Positions 11,490 to 22,392 of a stretch of 64,000 nt of DNA are shown in pieces. The position numbers and the translations under genes are program-made. Numbering within the stretch: the stretch's first letter is position 1; each line of letters opens with the position of its first letter. This stretch comes from Siphonodentalium dalli (Eukaryota; Mollusca; Scaphopoda; Gadilida; Siphonodentaliidae): assembly GCA_032622095.1 (NCBI GenBank), contig CP136069.1:200988690-201052689 (forward strand), in the 5' to 3' direction. The notes beneath the pieces were generated by a model. The model had not been told where the DNA came from. It ran no database searches and saw only the letters and a program-made list of their open reading frames with translations.

Positions 11490-11889
11490 TTAACCCTTTA
11501 CCCAACAGAACGGCCCTGTGCCAATGCATTATCTTATATATGCGAGTCGACCATAGGTCGCCTCGCATATATAAGAGAATGCATTGGCTTAACACATTAA
11601 AAATTATAAAATTGTTAAAAAATGTAAGAAAAAATGGTAAAAAGTGTTAAAAAAAGATTTGTTTTGGGCCAATGCATTCTCTTATATATGCGAGGCGACC
11701 TATGGTCGACTCGCATATATAAGAGAATGCATTGGCACAGGGCATAACTGTAACCATCACAATGTGGTCAATGAACCGGTTCCAATGATATCCATATTTG
11801 TATGGTGTTATTGCGACAGACCGAAGATATTTTAGGATGTTGAAGCTTTATTTGGCCGGTTTTGGCCGGTTTGTTGTGTAAAGGGTTAA
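11490..11889. mobile_element. piggyBac-type MITE (CCCTTTACCCAACA ends), reverse orientation
   Basis: TTAA borders both sides (11490-11493, 11886-11889), with ends CCCTTTACCCAACA and the inverse TGTTGTGTAAAGGG. TTAA target sites and CCC ends are diagnostic of piggyBac-like elements. The short arm is on the left and the long arm (GGCCGGTTTTGGCCGG, AAGCTTTA) on the right. The core carries two near-perfect hairpins (11520-11588 and 11668-11736) in opposite loop orientation. No coding capacity. Confidence 0.9.
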
Positions 11890-11997
11890 AGGAACGTGTC
11901 CTTCACATTAGCTCATCTGTGATAGAAATATTTGGATAAGAACGATCGAGACGTTTAGAGCACTCTCAATTCAACAAAAGTCTTACGAAATATCACC

Positions 11998-12075
11998 GAT
12001 AGAGAAGTCTAGGACATAACACAGATAGAGAAGTCTAGGACATAACACAGATAGAGAAGTCTAGGACATAACACA
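11998..12075. repeat. 26-bp tandem repeat, three copies
   Basis: Three identical units of GATAGAGAAGTCTAGGACAT plus AACACA. Confidence 0.9.
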
Positions 12076-12431
12076 TGACTTATATTGATATTTAGTGTGT
12101 TTGTTACCACAATTACACCACAATCACATGGCTGCTGCAGCTAGCTCGGCTCGGAAACAACACGACGATTCGGTGATGTGTGTGTCCCGGGTATGGGTAA
12201 CACACGATGTTCACGAATGACACGATGGGTCGATATATATCAGATTTATGGAGACACGTCGTCAGTAATATGAATCGTACGTGACCCGTAGCGGAGCAAC
12301 CACACATTATGTGCCTCAAATTTGCCTTTTTTTCGGCGACATACCGCTAATAATAATTAATGTAACATCATGAAGTGGTCACGACGGAGACGACATGCCA
12401 ACTTGACAAGACATATCGTGGATTGTAAAAT

Positions 12432-12889
12432 TGTGACCCGCCATATCAAATCGAGTCGTAAGTCGGGATTTGTTTTACCCTGTGCCAATGCATTCTCTTA
12501 TATATGCGGTTCGACAATAGGTCGCCTCGCATATATAAAAGAATGCATTGGCCTAATAATTTTTTATCATTTTAATTAACAAATGTTTCTTACAATTTTT
12601 AGGACATAAAATAAAAAACATCCATTAACCTGCAGGGAGCCCCACACATATATAGAAGCATATAGAAGAGTGTCGTCTGCTCATGTTTGTCTGGGGCTCT
12701 GTATGGGTGAAATTATAAAATTGTTAAAGAATACAAGAAAAAATTATTAAAATTGTAAAAAAATGTTAGGCCAATGCATTCTCTTATATATGCGAGGCGA
12801 CCTATTGTCGACTCGCATATATAAGAGAATGCATTGGCACAGGGTAAAAAATTTCCGACTTACGACTGGATTTGATATGGCGGGTCACA
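12432..12889. mobile_element. TGTGACCCGCC-type MITE, full length
   Basis: Ends TGTGACCCGCCATATCAAAT and the inverse are intact. They enclose the CCCTGTGCC core with two hairpins (about 12484-12552 and 12769-12837), plus the family interior with GGGAGCCCCACACATATATA and CATGTTTGTCTGGGGC. The flanks are AT on each side rather than TA. Confidence 0.9.
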
Positions 12890-15223
12890 ATCTTGTCTGG
12901 ATTTTCGTCATGACTCTTCATTTTTCGTATTCATTAAGCGAACCAACGAAATTGGTCTAAATGAAATTAATAGACCGAAATCACATGTGAATTCTTCGTA
13001 AGTTGTGAAGTAGTTACTTTCAATTTTATCGCGATGCTTCATTTCCAATTCCGCGTTTTTTGCAATCTCCACATGGTTGCTAACCGGAAGTTATGTGACA
13101 ATTTCTCCAAAATCTATACCCGCTATCTTGAAAAATCAATGATGGATATAGAAACAAATATATGACGTCATTCACATGCCTTAGGTATAAGCACCCTTGG
13201 TGGTTGCTATGAGTGTTAATTATTGTAAATGTGCTTGATGCAGTAAACATGAACAATATCTAATGTCTATGTATAGTGATTGACAATTAATCGACGATGT
13301 CTTTCCTGATCAAGAGTCAAAACATAAGATCTCAGTTATTGCCAAACCTCAACGGTACCCCAGACAATCCTCTGACGTCATCGTTATCGACGTTAGCCCC
13401 CACTTTATTGGCTGACGTTCTAATGTATATGATGAGAAGTGTGGATTGGGAAGCAGGACGCAAATAAACCTGGGAAATGTTAATATTTCGGTAGCAATTC
13501 TAGTGATGACATTATTGTCAAAGCGGCCGGTCCGAAGAGGGCCAACCGACACATATAATTATGTAATAAACATATTAGAAATGTCCTCGTTCTTAAATTC
13601 CGATTTTAAAATGTACCCATACCAAACCGTTATTCCCAGTGACGGTGTTGTCCAAAGTGCAACTAACAGCGGGTGCAATACCAGGATTCTCTACTGTTTT
13701 AATTGTTTTTATATCAACATCCTTGAACATGTCTAAGATGTATAGAACCAACGAATATATTTCCAATATATATACCTTATGATGTTCGAATTCTCAGTAT
13801 CCATACTAAATACTTATTTCTGTGAATACAACTGGCAGGTGAGTGCTCAGACACAGATAAGCATCCAGCTAATATTACCGAAATATCTACCCACACCGTT
13901 GGTACCATTTGAGACAACGCAGAATTGAAAATATTTACTTCATAATTCAGATCGATTCATCGTTGGCAAACAAACGACAACGATTTGGCCAACGAGAGTC
14001 GCTCTATATAATTCATATGCACGAATGGCGTTGTGTGCTGTTAATCTGATTATACAATTTTGAAAATTACTACTTGATTCCCTATTACCATTATATCACC
14101 GAATCATAGTGTTCAACTACGCTATAATGCCTGGCGTTTTAAGTGCATATTGTAACAATAAATCGCCATCTTTATGAACTGCATGTTTCGTTAATCATTT
14201 ATCACAGTTGTAGCCGACTACCGAGAGTGTGGTGAATTGGACACTTGGACGGCCATCATGGGTATTGTGTAAAATCTCTAAGTAGTCAATTTTGTCAGCT
14301 TCATTGTAAATATATTCCTTATAGGGACATCATTATATATTCTAATCCGTTTAGCAAAGAAATGCCTTATACGCCAAATCCGCTCGATTGCCTTGCTGGT
14401 TGAACTTTCATGGAAAATGGGTATTTTGAAAGATTTAAAAATTGCCCATCATTTCCGGACCACAATTACAACAACATCCTAATATTTATAATTACAACTA
14501 CTTTCGCTTTGATTAAAATGCGTGCATTTGATTGGTCAAGGCCCTTAGATACGCTTGGTAGCGACAATATCTATCAGTGGAGGGAAGTGTCGTTTCCCGC
14601 ATCACTGCGGGTAGTGATACCTTAAAAAGTTCGCAAACCAATTCGAATATCCATGGGGCGAATTTACCGTGGACTTTTATTTTGTCCACCAATCAAATCG
14701 CAAGAAATCACTTCCGTTTCTAGTGGTAACGCAAGACACTAAATCTCAGTGAAAATTTTTCGCCGATTAAACAGCAAAATAGTACATTAATTTATTTGGG
14801 GATAAAAGAATGTATTACATAACTATTGCACCATTAGTATTAGCATTTATCCAGCTTCGTGCCAATACTAATATGACATGGCAGTGGTCATGAGAGCATA
14901 TAATGCACCTTTGTAGCGATTGTTTACATTTCGAGTCGCCGGAGACCACAAATTCGGTGGCGAAGTTTGGGAACACCGCTTCGGAATTGCTATCGAATCG
15001 GATTGTCTTTATGACAATCATCATGTCTCTAGAATCGTTTTAAATAAGTGAAATTTACACCAGCAAGTACAGTTTAATAGTTTACGGGCGTGGTCTCTTG
15101 CTTTTGTGCAGTTGGAATGTCGGAAACAGCGATCGAATTGTGTGTGTTCATCTCGAACTTCCGGTCGGTCGCCCAATTTATTCTCGACCCAAATTACCAT
15201 TACGGTTAAAAGAGCAGCTGAGT
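12890..15223. other. No gene seen
   Basis: About 2.3 kb without a recognisable element or supported exon. A 96-codon frame (13446-13736, +) and a 70-codon frame (15021-15233, -) exist but show no motif, family resemblance or splice context. Confidence 0.45.
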
Positions 15224-15334
15224 CCAGACACAAATATCACTTGGGTAGTTTTACTATTTTAGTGTTTTTAATATAGTTTCTTTTAAAATAACTTGTTAAA
15301 TCACCAACTAATATGCGGATTGTCGTAAATATAA

Positions 15335-15463
15335 GCAATCAACGTCATTTTCGATGCATCTGTCGGCGTATAGAAGTGTCGGATGCCGAACTAGATACTT
15401 TGTATAATTCGGCATCCGACACTTCTATACGCCGACAGATGCATCGAAAACGACGTTGATTGC
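15335..15463. repeat. 129-bp hairpin, copy 1
   Basis: Arms from GCAATCAACGTC through TCTGTCGGCGTATAGAAGTG and GTCGGATGCCGAA pair with the inverse ending GACGTTGATTGC. The loop is about 20 nt. There is one mismatch (CATTTTCG against CGAAAACG). Confidence 0.95.
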
Positions 15464-15604
15464 ATATATAAGTCACGATTTCAAGACAGCAAATGGGTAT
15501 TTTGGGAATTAAGTATAAAACTGAGGATGGGGTTAGTATTTATCTATAAAGCCGCAATAACGTGTCTTATTTCGATCGTAATTCGCTGTAAATCTCATAG
15601 CTGA

Positions 15605-16366
15605 GATGTAATTTGATTTGATTGGGAGGGGGGTGGGGGTAAAATGTAATTTGATTTGATTGGGACGGGGGTGGGGGTAAAATGTAATTTGATTGGGACG
15701 GGGGTGGGGGTAAAATGTAATTTGATTTGATTGGGACGGGGGTGGGGGGTAAAATGTAATTTGATTGGGACGGGAGTGGGGGTAAAATGTAATTTGATTT
15801 GATTGGGAGGGGGGATGGGGGTAAAATGTAATTTGATTTGATTGGGAAGGGGTGGGGGTAAAATGTAATTTGATTTGATTGGGAGGGGGGTGGGGGTAAA
15901 ATATAATTTGATTTGATTGGGAGGGGGGATGGGGGTAAAATGTAATTTGATTTGATTGGGAGGGGGTGGGGGTAAAATGTAATTTGATTTGATTGGGAGG
16001 GGGTGGGGGTAAAATGTAATTTGATTTGATTGGGGGGGTGGGGGTAAAATGTAATTTGATTTGATTGGGAGGGGGGGTGGGGGTAAAATGTAATTTGATT
16101 TGATTGGGAGGGGGGTGGGGTTAAAATGTAATTTGATTTGATTGGGGGGGGGTGGGGGTAAAATGTAATTTGATTTGATTGGGAGGGGGGTGGGGGTAAA
16201 ATGTAATTTGTTTTGATTGGGAGGGGGGGTGGGGGTATAATGTAATTTGATTTGATTGGGGGAGGTGGGGTACAATGTAATTTGATTTGATTGGGGGGTG
16301 GGGTAAAATGTAATTTGATTTGATTGGGGGGTGAGGGTAAAATATAATTTGATTTGATTGGGGGTT
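15605..16366. repeat. G-rich 37-bp minisatellite, array 1
   Basis: About 20 units of TAAAATGTAATTTGATTTGA followed by TTGGGAGGGGGGTGGGGG, with variable G-tract length and some units lacking one TTGATT. Each unit carries several G-runs on the + strand, so G-quadruplexes are plausible. The long Pro/Ser/Gln-rich minus-strand frames over it are artefacts. Confidence 0.95.
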
Positions 16367-16369
16367 TAC

Positions 16370-16530
16370 CCTTTACCCAACAAAACGGCAAAAAACGCCC
16401 AAATAAAGCTTCAACAGCCTAAAATATATTCGGTCTGTCTCAATAACACCACACAAATATGGATATCATTGGAACCGGTTCATTGACCACATTGTGATGG
16501 TTACAGTTATGCCCTGTGCCAATGCATTCT
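16370..16530. mobile_element. Left part of a piggyBac-type MITE, truncated by the duplication
   Basis: Starts at CCCTTTACCCAACAAAACGG and runs through the long arm to GTGCCAATGCATTCT, where unit 2 of the tandem duplication begins. The hairpins and right end are missing. Confidence 0.9.
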
Positions 16531-16641
16531 CCAGACACAAATATCACTTGGGTAGTTTTACTATTTTAGTGTTTTTAATATAGTTTCTTTTAAAATAACT
16601 TGTTAAATCACCAACTAATATGCGGATTGTCGTAAATATAA

Positions 16642-16770
16642 GCAATCAACGTCATTTTCGATGCATCTGTCGGCGTATAGAAGTGTCGGATGCCGAACTA
16701 GATACTTTGTATAATTCGGCATCCGACACTTTTATACGCCGACAGATGCATCGAAAACGACGTTGATTGC
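16642..16770. repeat. 129-bp hairpin, copy 2
   Basis: Same as copy 1 except one C to T change in the right arm (ACTTTTATACG), which adds a G-T wobble to the stem. Confidence 0.95.
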
Positions 16771-16913
16771 ATATATAAGTCACGATTTCAAGACAGCAAA
16801 TGGGTATTTTGGGAATTAAGTATAAAACTGAGGATGGGGTTAGTATTTATCTATAAAGCCGCAATAACGTGTCTTATTTCGATCGTAATTCGCTGTAAAT
16901 CTCATAGCTGAGA

Positions 16914-17637
16914 TGTAATTTGATTTGATTGGGAGGGGGGGGGGGGTGGGGGTAAAATGTAATTTGATTTGATTGGGACGGGGGTGGGGGTAAAATGTAA
17001 TTTGATTGGGACGGGGGTGGGGGTAAAATGTAATTTGATTTGATTGGGACGGGGGGTGGGGGTAAAATGTAATTTGATTGGGACGGGGGTGGGGGTAAAA
17101 TGTAATTTGATTTGATTGGGAGGGGGAATGGGGGTAAAATGTAATTTGATTTGATTGGGAAGGGGTGAGGGTAAAATGTAATTTGATTTGATTGGGAGGG
17201 GGGTGGGGTAAAATATAATTTGATTTGATTGGGAGGGGGATGGGGGGTAAAATGTAATTTGATTTGATTGTGAGGGGGTGGGGGTAAAATGTAATTTGAT
17301 TTGATTGGGAGGGGGTGGGGGTAAAATGTAATTTGATTTGATTGGGGGGTGGGGGTAAAATGTAATTTGATTTGATTGGGAGGGGGTGGGGGTAAAATGT
17401 AATTTGATTTGATTGGGAGGGGGGTGGGGTTAAAATGTAATTTGATTTGATTGGGAGGGGGGTGGGGGTAAAATGTAATTTGTTTTGATTGGGAGGGGGT
17501 GGGGGTATAATGTAATTTGAATTGATTGGGGGAGGTGGGGTACAATGTAATTTGATTTGATTGGGGGTGGGGGTAAAATGTAATTTGATTTGATTGGGGG
17601 GGGGGGTGGGGGTAAAATATAATTTGATTTGATTGGG
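16914..17637. repeat. G-rich 37-bp minisatellite, array 2
   Basis: Same unit as array 1 with a different order and number of length variants, showing independent expansion and contraction after duplication. Confidence 0.95.
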
Positions 17638-17639
17638 GG

Positions 17640-18076
17640 TTTACCCTTTACCCAACAAAACGGCAAAAAAACGCCCAAATAAAGCTTCAACAGCCTAAAA
17701 TATATTCGGTCTGTCTCAATAACACCATACAAATATGGATATCATTGGAACCGGTTCATTGACCACATTGTGATGGTTACAGTTATGCCCTGTGCCAATG
17801 CATTCTCTTATATATGCGAGTCGGCCATAGGTTGCCTCGCATATATCAGAGAATGCATTGGCCTAAAGAAAATCTTTTTTTTAACACTTTTTACCATTTT
17901 TTCTTACATTCTTTAACAATTTTATAATGTTTTCTTACATTTTTTATCAATTTTTATAATATTTTTCTACATTCTTTGACAATTTTATCATTTCTAATAT
18001 CTGTTAAGCCAATGCATTCTCTTATATATGCGAGGCGACCTATGGCACAGGGCCGTTCTGTTGGGTAAAGGGTTAA
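17640..18076. mobile_element. piggyBac-type MITE, forward orientation
   Basis: The left border reads TTTA, one substitution from TTAA, then CCCTTTACCCAACAAAACGG. The right end TGTTGGGTAAAGGGTTAA is intact. The left hairpin (from 17794) is complete. The right hairpin (18008-18055) has lost one arm: GCGACCTAT joins directly to GGCACAGGG. Confidence 0.9.
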
Positions 18077-18383
18077 CACGAGAGCGTTCTCTCTATTGAT
18101 ACGACATTGACACGTTCCAAATGTTTACGCTCCTATATCTGTTCTGAAAAATGCCCATCATATTGTCCCAGTAACGTCATAGGATGTTCTAAATAAAATT
18201 GTAATAAATTGATAACGGTTTTTCCGGACAGGTGTTCTCCATCCATATATATTATATAATCTATATAAAACTTGCTGTGAAGATATATACCATTTTGAAT
18301 AATTCCACGATCCCATGCTTCATAACGAGTGATATATATATTTACCACATGATTAGCACCATTTTCCGATGTAATATTCGAGC

Positions 18384-18663
18384 GTAATAGACACGTGTAA
18401 TATCGTCGCGTGCAATGACGTCACGCTGCTCTTTGTGACAATGCTCGCTGGCTGCAGTTAATTGTTGTTTTCGATAAAATTTAGCGATTATATGATCATG
18501 TGATAAAAAGTTTCTCAAACTCGTTCTATTTTATACGTAATTTATCAACCTCGTCCACTAAATTCTATTTGAGCCTCGGTAAACCTCGGCTCAAATCGAA
18601 TTTAGTGAACTCGGTTGATAAATTCCGTATAAAATAGTAACTCGTTTGAGATCCTCTATATAT
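18384..18663. mobile_element. Foldback element, copy 1
   Basis: A 5' segment with GTAATAGACACG, TGACGTCACG and GATCATGTGATAAAAAG is followed by a long hairpin (about 18515-18650). The arms include CTATTTTATACG and AATTTATCAACCTCGTCCAC. It ends GATCCTCTATATA. An inverted second copy lies at 36491-36783. No coding capacity. Confidence 0.8.
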
Positions 18664-19005
18664 GTATATATTTTACCAATAAATTACCACCTGCACGAAT
18701 CTCGTTCGTAATTTGTCAAATACCATAGCTATATAGCTGACTACTGATGGCATGGGACACCGACGTTTCGGCGGCCATCTTATATTTTATGTAAACGATC
18801 GCAAAATAACCAGTTACGTCACCAGTCAAGTAAATATATTCTGCATAGGTATAGAAACTATAGTTATCCATTGCGCAAAAACAGTTCATTAGCCAAATAT
18901 ATGCCTATCTAAATAACAATATCATGATGACTCAATCGCTCCTTCATAACAACAATTGAATGCTAATTGAGTTGGTTACCGTATGCCGTCATGATTAATC
19001 ATTCT

Positions 19006-20897
19006 CCAGGGGCCTGTACTATGGAATTACAATTGCCGTGTTTCTCCACGTGGACAAACTGTCGAATACTATGGATACGATAATTTACAAGTGTGTGCGT
19101 CTCCCCGTCATTTACAAGAACAGACAAAATCCAGTACTATGGATCTTCGTTTTCAACGCGTGGAGGCGAACGCTTGTTAATGGGTAAAGGGAACTTACTC
19201 TAATATTATACATAAATGGATATAGTAATGCCTATATATATTTGAGTCATTTGGCGAGTGGTTTAGTGGATGTATAAAGTCAATGTTATGATAGGCAATG
19301 GGGAACACGAAACTACTTGCGTGCACCATAATCCCAATGGCACAAGCATCGCGAAAATACACAAACGATTACAACATTTTACGCTGAACACGAGTACAAA
19401 ATATCGTAAGCGAAAACGCTCTTTATAAGAGATAGATGTTTTATTGACCAACATCATAAATATATAGCTTTTCATGACTTTGTATGTATGTACGAACACA
19501 AAGGGATAGAGACGGATAGAGTGATCACAAATAAACCCCATCGACAGAAAAACCTACACATGGTGATTATAGTGTCAGATTGAGCAAGGAAATTTTAACT
19601 GGTTGTCGTATACGTACGATTTCGATACCTGTACAAAGTAATTGAAAACAAACTGAATTGCCGGAGATAATAGACTGATAAAAATATTTCCAAGTTAAAA
19701 GGGTGAAAATATATATTTCAAGTATATTTTCCAAAGGTCGGTGTAACTTTTTGTTTAAGTAGAAACTTAGATTTAACAACCAAAATTATACTGAATGTAG
19801 GAAAAAATCATACTAGCAGTATAAATTATAATTTGCAGTTACATCTGGAAAATTTAGTCATTGTAATGATTATAACCTATTCTCCAGTCTTAATTTTTAA
19901 ATTCAATGCCATTTTCTACCATGGAATCGCGGTAACATTCACGTATAAGGTCTCCGCTGCCCGAGTACACCTCTTCCCTGAACCAGAAAACTATATTTGC
20001 ACCCCATTCGGTTTACATTCTGCAATGGTTACTCAAAATTTCCAACTGTTAGAAATCCCCAAACCAACTATTCCAACCGATCGAAACTTCTGAACTAATT
20101 GCCATTTACCCCATAAATCAATCATCACTAACATTGGGACGAAGATTATTGTGATGCGCCAACACCCATTGAACGTCCCTGCGTGACATTCCCAATTGTA
20201 GAGTATTTTGATGAGAATCGCCCCCGTCACAACATAATTTATGTGCAAACCCTTATTTATCAAAGCCAATTTGTCTATGTTTATGAACCCCATCTCAAAA
20301 TATATCTATCTACGCCCATGCGTAATTTGAACCCATCGTCTCAATATGACTACGATTTTATTGACCCGGTGAAACTTCGCACGTCGAGTAAGGGTTAATG
20401 CATGAGTGCGCAATACACAAAGCGATAATCCGACATATCGACATTCGCACGCGTTTCATTGCGATGACAACCACTAATTCAGCCTGGTGTTATGTCTGTA
20501 CTATGGAACTCCCTAAGTTGGTAATTTATCAGCCCGTCAAGCGAGTTCTTGTTTTTCCCCAAGTTAGACAATTCGAGTACTATAGAATAACAAAACGATG
20601 CAGCGTTGGGACACTCCAAACACCACAAAAACCGAGCAGCTTGCTGCTGAAATGAATCCCAGTTACAGAATGGCTCTCCCAGAACATTATATAAGTCAGT
20701 TCACAACGATGTATGGTGTGAAAAAGGGTAATCGCCTATTGTTAAATTCCAATATCCAATGCAAGGAATTTACAAGAACACAAATTGCTCGAGTACTATA
20801 GAACACAAGTCTAGCTTTACAAGACTGTGAAATTACCGACTAACGCTGTCCACGTGGAGAAACACGGCAATTGTAATTCCATAGTACAGGCCCCTGG
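19006..20897. mobile_element. 1.9-kb DNA transposon with CCAGGGGCCTGTACTATGG ends
   Basis: Inverted ends of about 50 bp run from CCAGGGGCCTGTACTATGGA through CAATTGCCGTGTTTCTCCAC to GTGGAC, and are matched inverted at 20845-20897. The word GTACTATGGA or GTACTATAGAA recurs internally (about 19135, 20500, 20575, 20795). Short plus-strand frames at 20183-20398 and 20398-20655 have no recognisable motif. The superfamily is open, since no target duplication was found. Confidence 0.75.
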
Positions 20898-21065
20898 ACA
20901 AACTATATGATAACGAATTAGTGCGACACTGATTTTGAATAATATTTGTGTGAAATATGATTTTGAATTATCCCTCTTTTGTCAAATTAACAAAACGGTA
21001 ATGGTCATATATACCACTATAATAGTGGAATGCAGGATGTGCCCGACCTGATATATACGACCATA
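20893..21065 (+). repeat. Dispersed repeat, copy 1 of the CCTGGACAAA family
   Basis: Starts CTGGACAAACTATATGATA and includes AGTGCGACACTGA, CAAATTAACAAAACGGTAAT, a palindrome CCACTATAATAGTGG and GCAGGATGTGCC. It matches 45258-45440 in inverse orientation at roughly 85-90 percent by eye, and the last part matches 45733-45775 directly. It directly abuts the 19006-20897 element. Confidence 0.75.
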
Positions 21066-21548
21066 TATTTCAATACTAATTCACCATCGTTTGTTAATAA
21101 TGGATTACGTTTGACATTTTGCACCCGTATAGCCAAAGTTCTCAGTTTCTCGTTTGGGGGGGGGGGGGGGGGTTTCGTTTTAATTCCAAGAAGTTTGTTT
21201 TCGTGATGGAAATTGAATGTACTTTCATATGAAATGCCACTTGATTAAATAATTCGCCAAATGCGAATTCTACAACGATTGCATAGTGGTGGTTTGTCTG
21301 AAAGGTCACGAAAACATGCGTGACAAGTAATTCGAACGAGCATGACGTCACGCATATCTAGAACTTGGCGTTGTCGTTCATTTCCTGTTAGGAAGCAAGC
21401 AATTTCAAACTAGTATACGACAAAACTATATAAAATCCTTTTTGTGTAGTTTTATAAAGAACAGTTAAAGTTGGCCATTTTCGAAATATGCCATAAAATG
21501 TAAATTTCTTCAGATAATCAGCTTTATCTAAACAAAAATAATGTCCTA
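21066..21548. other. No gene; poly-G run
   Basis: Contains an uninterrupted G-run at about 21157-21173. Otherwise AT-rich with no exon-like segment. Confidence 0.5.
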
Positions 21549-21984
21549 TTAACCCTTTACCCAACAAAACGGCCAAAACCGGCCAAAAACGGCCAAATAT
21601 ATCTTCGGTCTGTCTCAATAACACCATACAAATATGGATATCATTGGAACCGGCTTATTGACCACAATGTGATGGTTACAGTTATACCCTGTGCCAATGC
21701 ATTCTCTTATATATGCGAGTCGACCATAGGTCGCCTCGCATATATAAGAGAATGCATTGGCCTAAAAAAAAAAAAATTTGTTAACACTTTTTACCATTTT
21801 GTCTTACATTCTTTAACAATTAAAAAAAAAATTCTTACATTTATAATATTTCTTTGACAATTTTATCATTTTTAATATGTGTTAAGCCAATGCATTCTCT
21901 TATATATGCGAGGCGACCTATGGTCGACTCGCATATATAAGAGAATGCATTGGCACAGGGCCTTTCTGGTGGGTAAAGGGTTAA
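21549..21984. mobile_element. piggyBac-type MITE, forward orientation
   Basis: TTAA on both sides (21549-21552, 21981-21984). Left end CCCTTTACCCAACAAAACGG, right end TGGTGGGTAAAGGG. Both hairpins are present (from 21696 and 21887) with an AT-rich spacer containing TTAACACTTTTTACCATTTT. Confidence 0.9.
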
Positions 21985-22322
21985 CGTAATTACGCCTATG
22001 CGAATACCGGATCTTGCAATTTCAGTTATCTGTCTACAATAAAATGTAGTTGCTATTAATTGCCTCTCCGGGTGACCCATTGCCTCAGATGACTCCTGGA
22101 CCAATTGCTGTCCGAATATTTTCGGTGCTCCAATTCTAAACAGGTCACGCAACTGGAGCATATATGATAGGTACACTGCATCTGTCTCAAAATGATCCAC
22201 TACGTACCGGATCTGGGACACAAAACATGTCCACGTAATCAATCGTCGGGCGTGATGTAACCTCTTTCGTTTAGAAGTTGATATGTCGATCTGTCATGTT
22301 TCCAGTCCGAGATTAAATTTCT

Positions 22323-22330
22323 TATAAAAG
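22323..22330 (+). promoter_or_regulatory. TATA box of the Gly/Arg-rich secreted protein gene
   Basis: TATAAAAG lies 40 bp upstream of the start codon at 22363. A start of transcription about 30 bp downstream would leave a very short leader of about 10 nt. A longer leader from an unseen upstream exon cannot be excluded. Confidence 0.5.
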
Positions 22331-22362
22331 TGTTGATCGTCAGCTACCATGACATGCACGCA

Positions 22363-22392
22363 ATGCATTCATTCAAATGGGAATTGTTTTTG
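22363..22392 (+). CDS. Secreted Gly/Arg-rich protein, exon 1 (start of signal peptide)
   Basis: Ten codons, ATG to TTG, giving MHSFKWELFL, ending at a consensus donor (TTG|GTAAGT, intron from 22393). The exon exits in phase 0. Read into the next exon the product gains VALLCLLPFLINA, so the two together make a textbook signal peptide: a charged start, an 11-13 residue hydrophobic core, then a small-residue cleavage site. I chose this ATG over a nearby upstream one (22350) because only this frame continues open through the following exons in matching phase and makes a signal peptide. The TATA box upstream fits. Intron 1 is about 4.1 kb and holds one piggyBac-type MITE. Confidence 0.6.

Larger units (their letters stand above)
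15224..17806. repeat. 1.3-kb tandem duplication holding a hairpin, a G-rich array and part of a MITE
   Basis: Unit 1 is 15224-16530 and unit 2 is 16531-17806, both starting CCAGACACAAATATCACTTG and ending GTGCCAATGCATTCT. Each holds a 129-bp hairpin, a G-rich minisatellite and the left arm of a piggyBac-type MITE. The MITE is complete only after unit 2. The junction (CATTCTCCAGAC) shares the two bases TC with both parental ends, consistent with microhomology-mediated duplication. Non-array parts differ by only a few bases; the arrays differ by many unit-level indels. Confidence 0.9.

Noticed and set aside
15567-17732. Long minus-strand Pro/Ser/Gln-rich open frames
   Set aside because: They are translations of the G-rich 37-bp minisatellites, open in several frames at once, with no start context or splice support.
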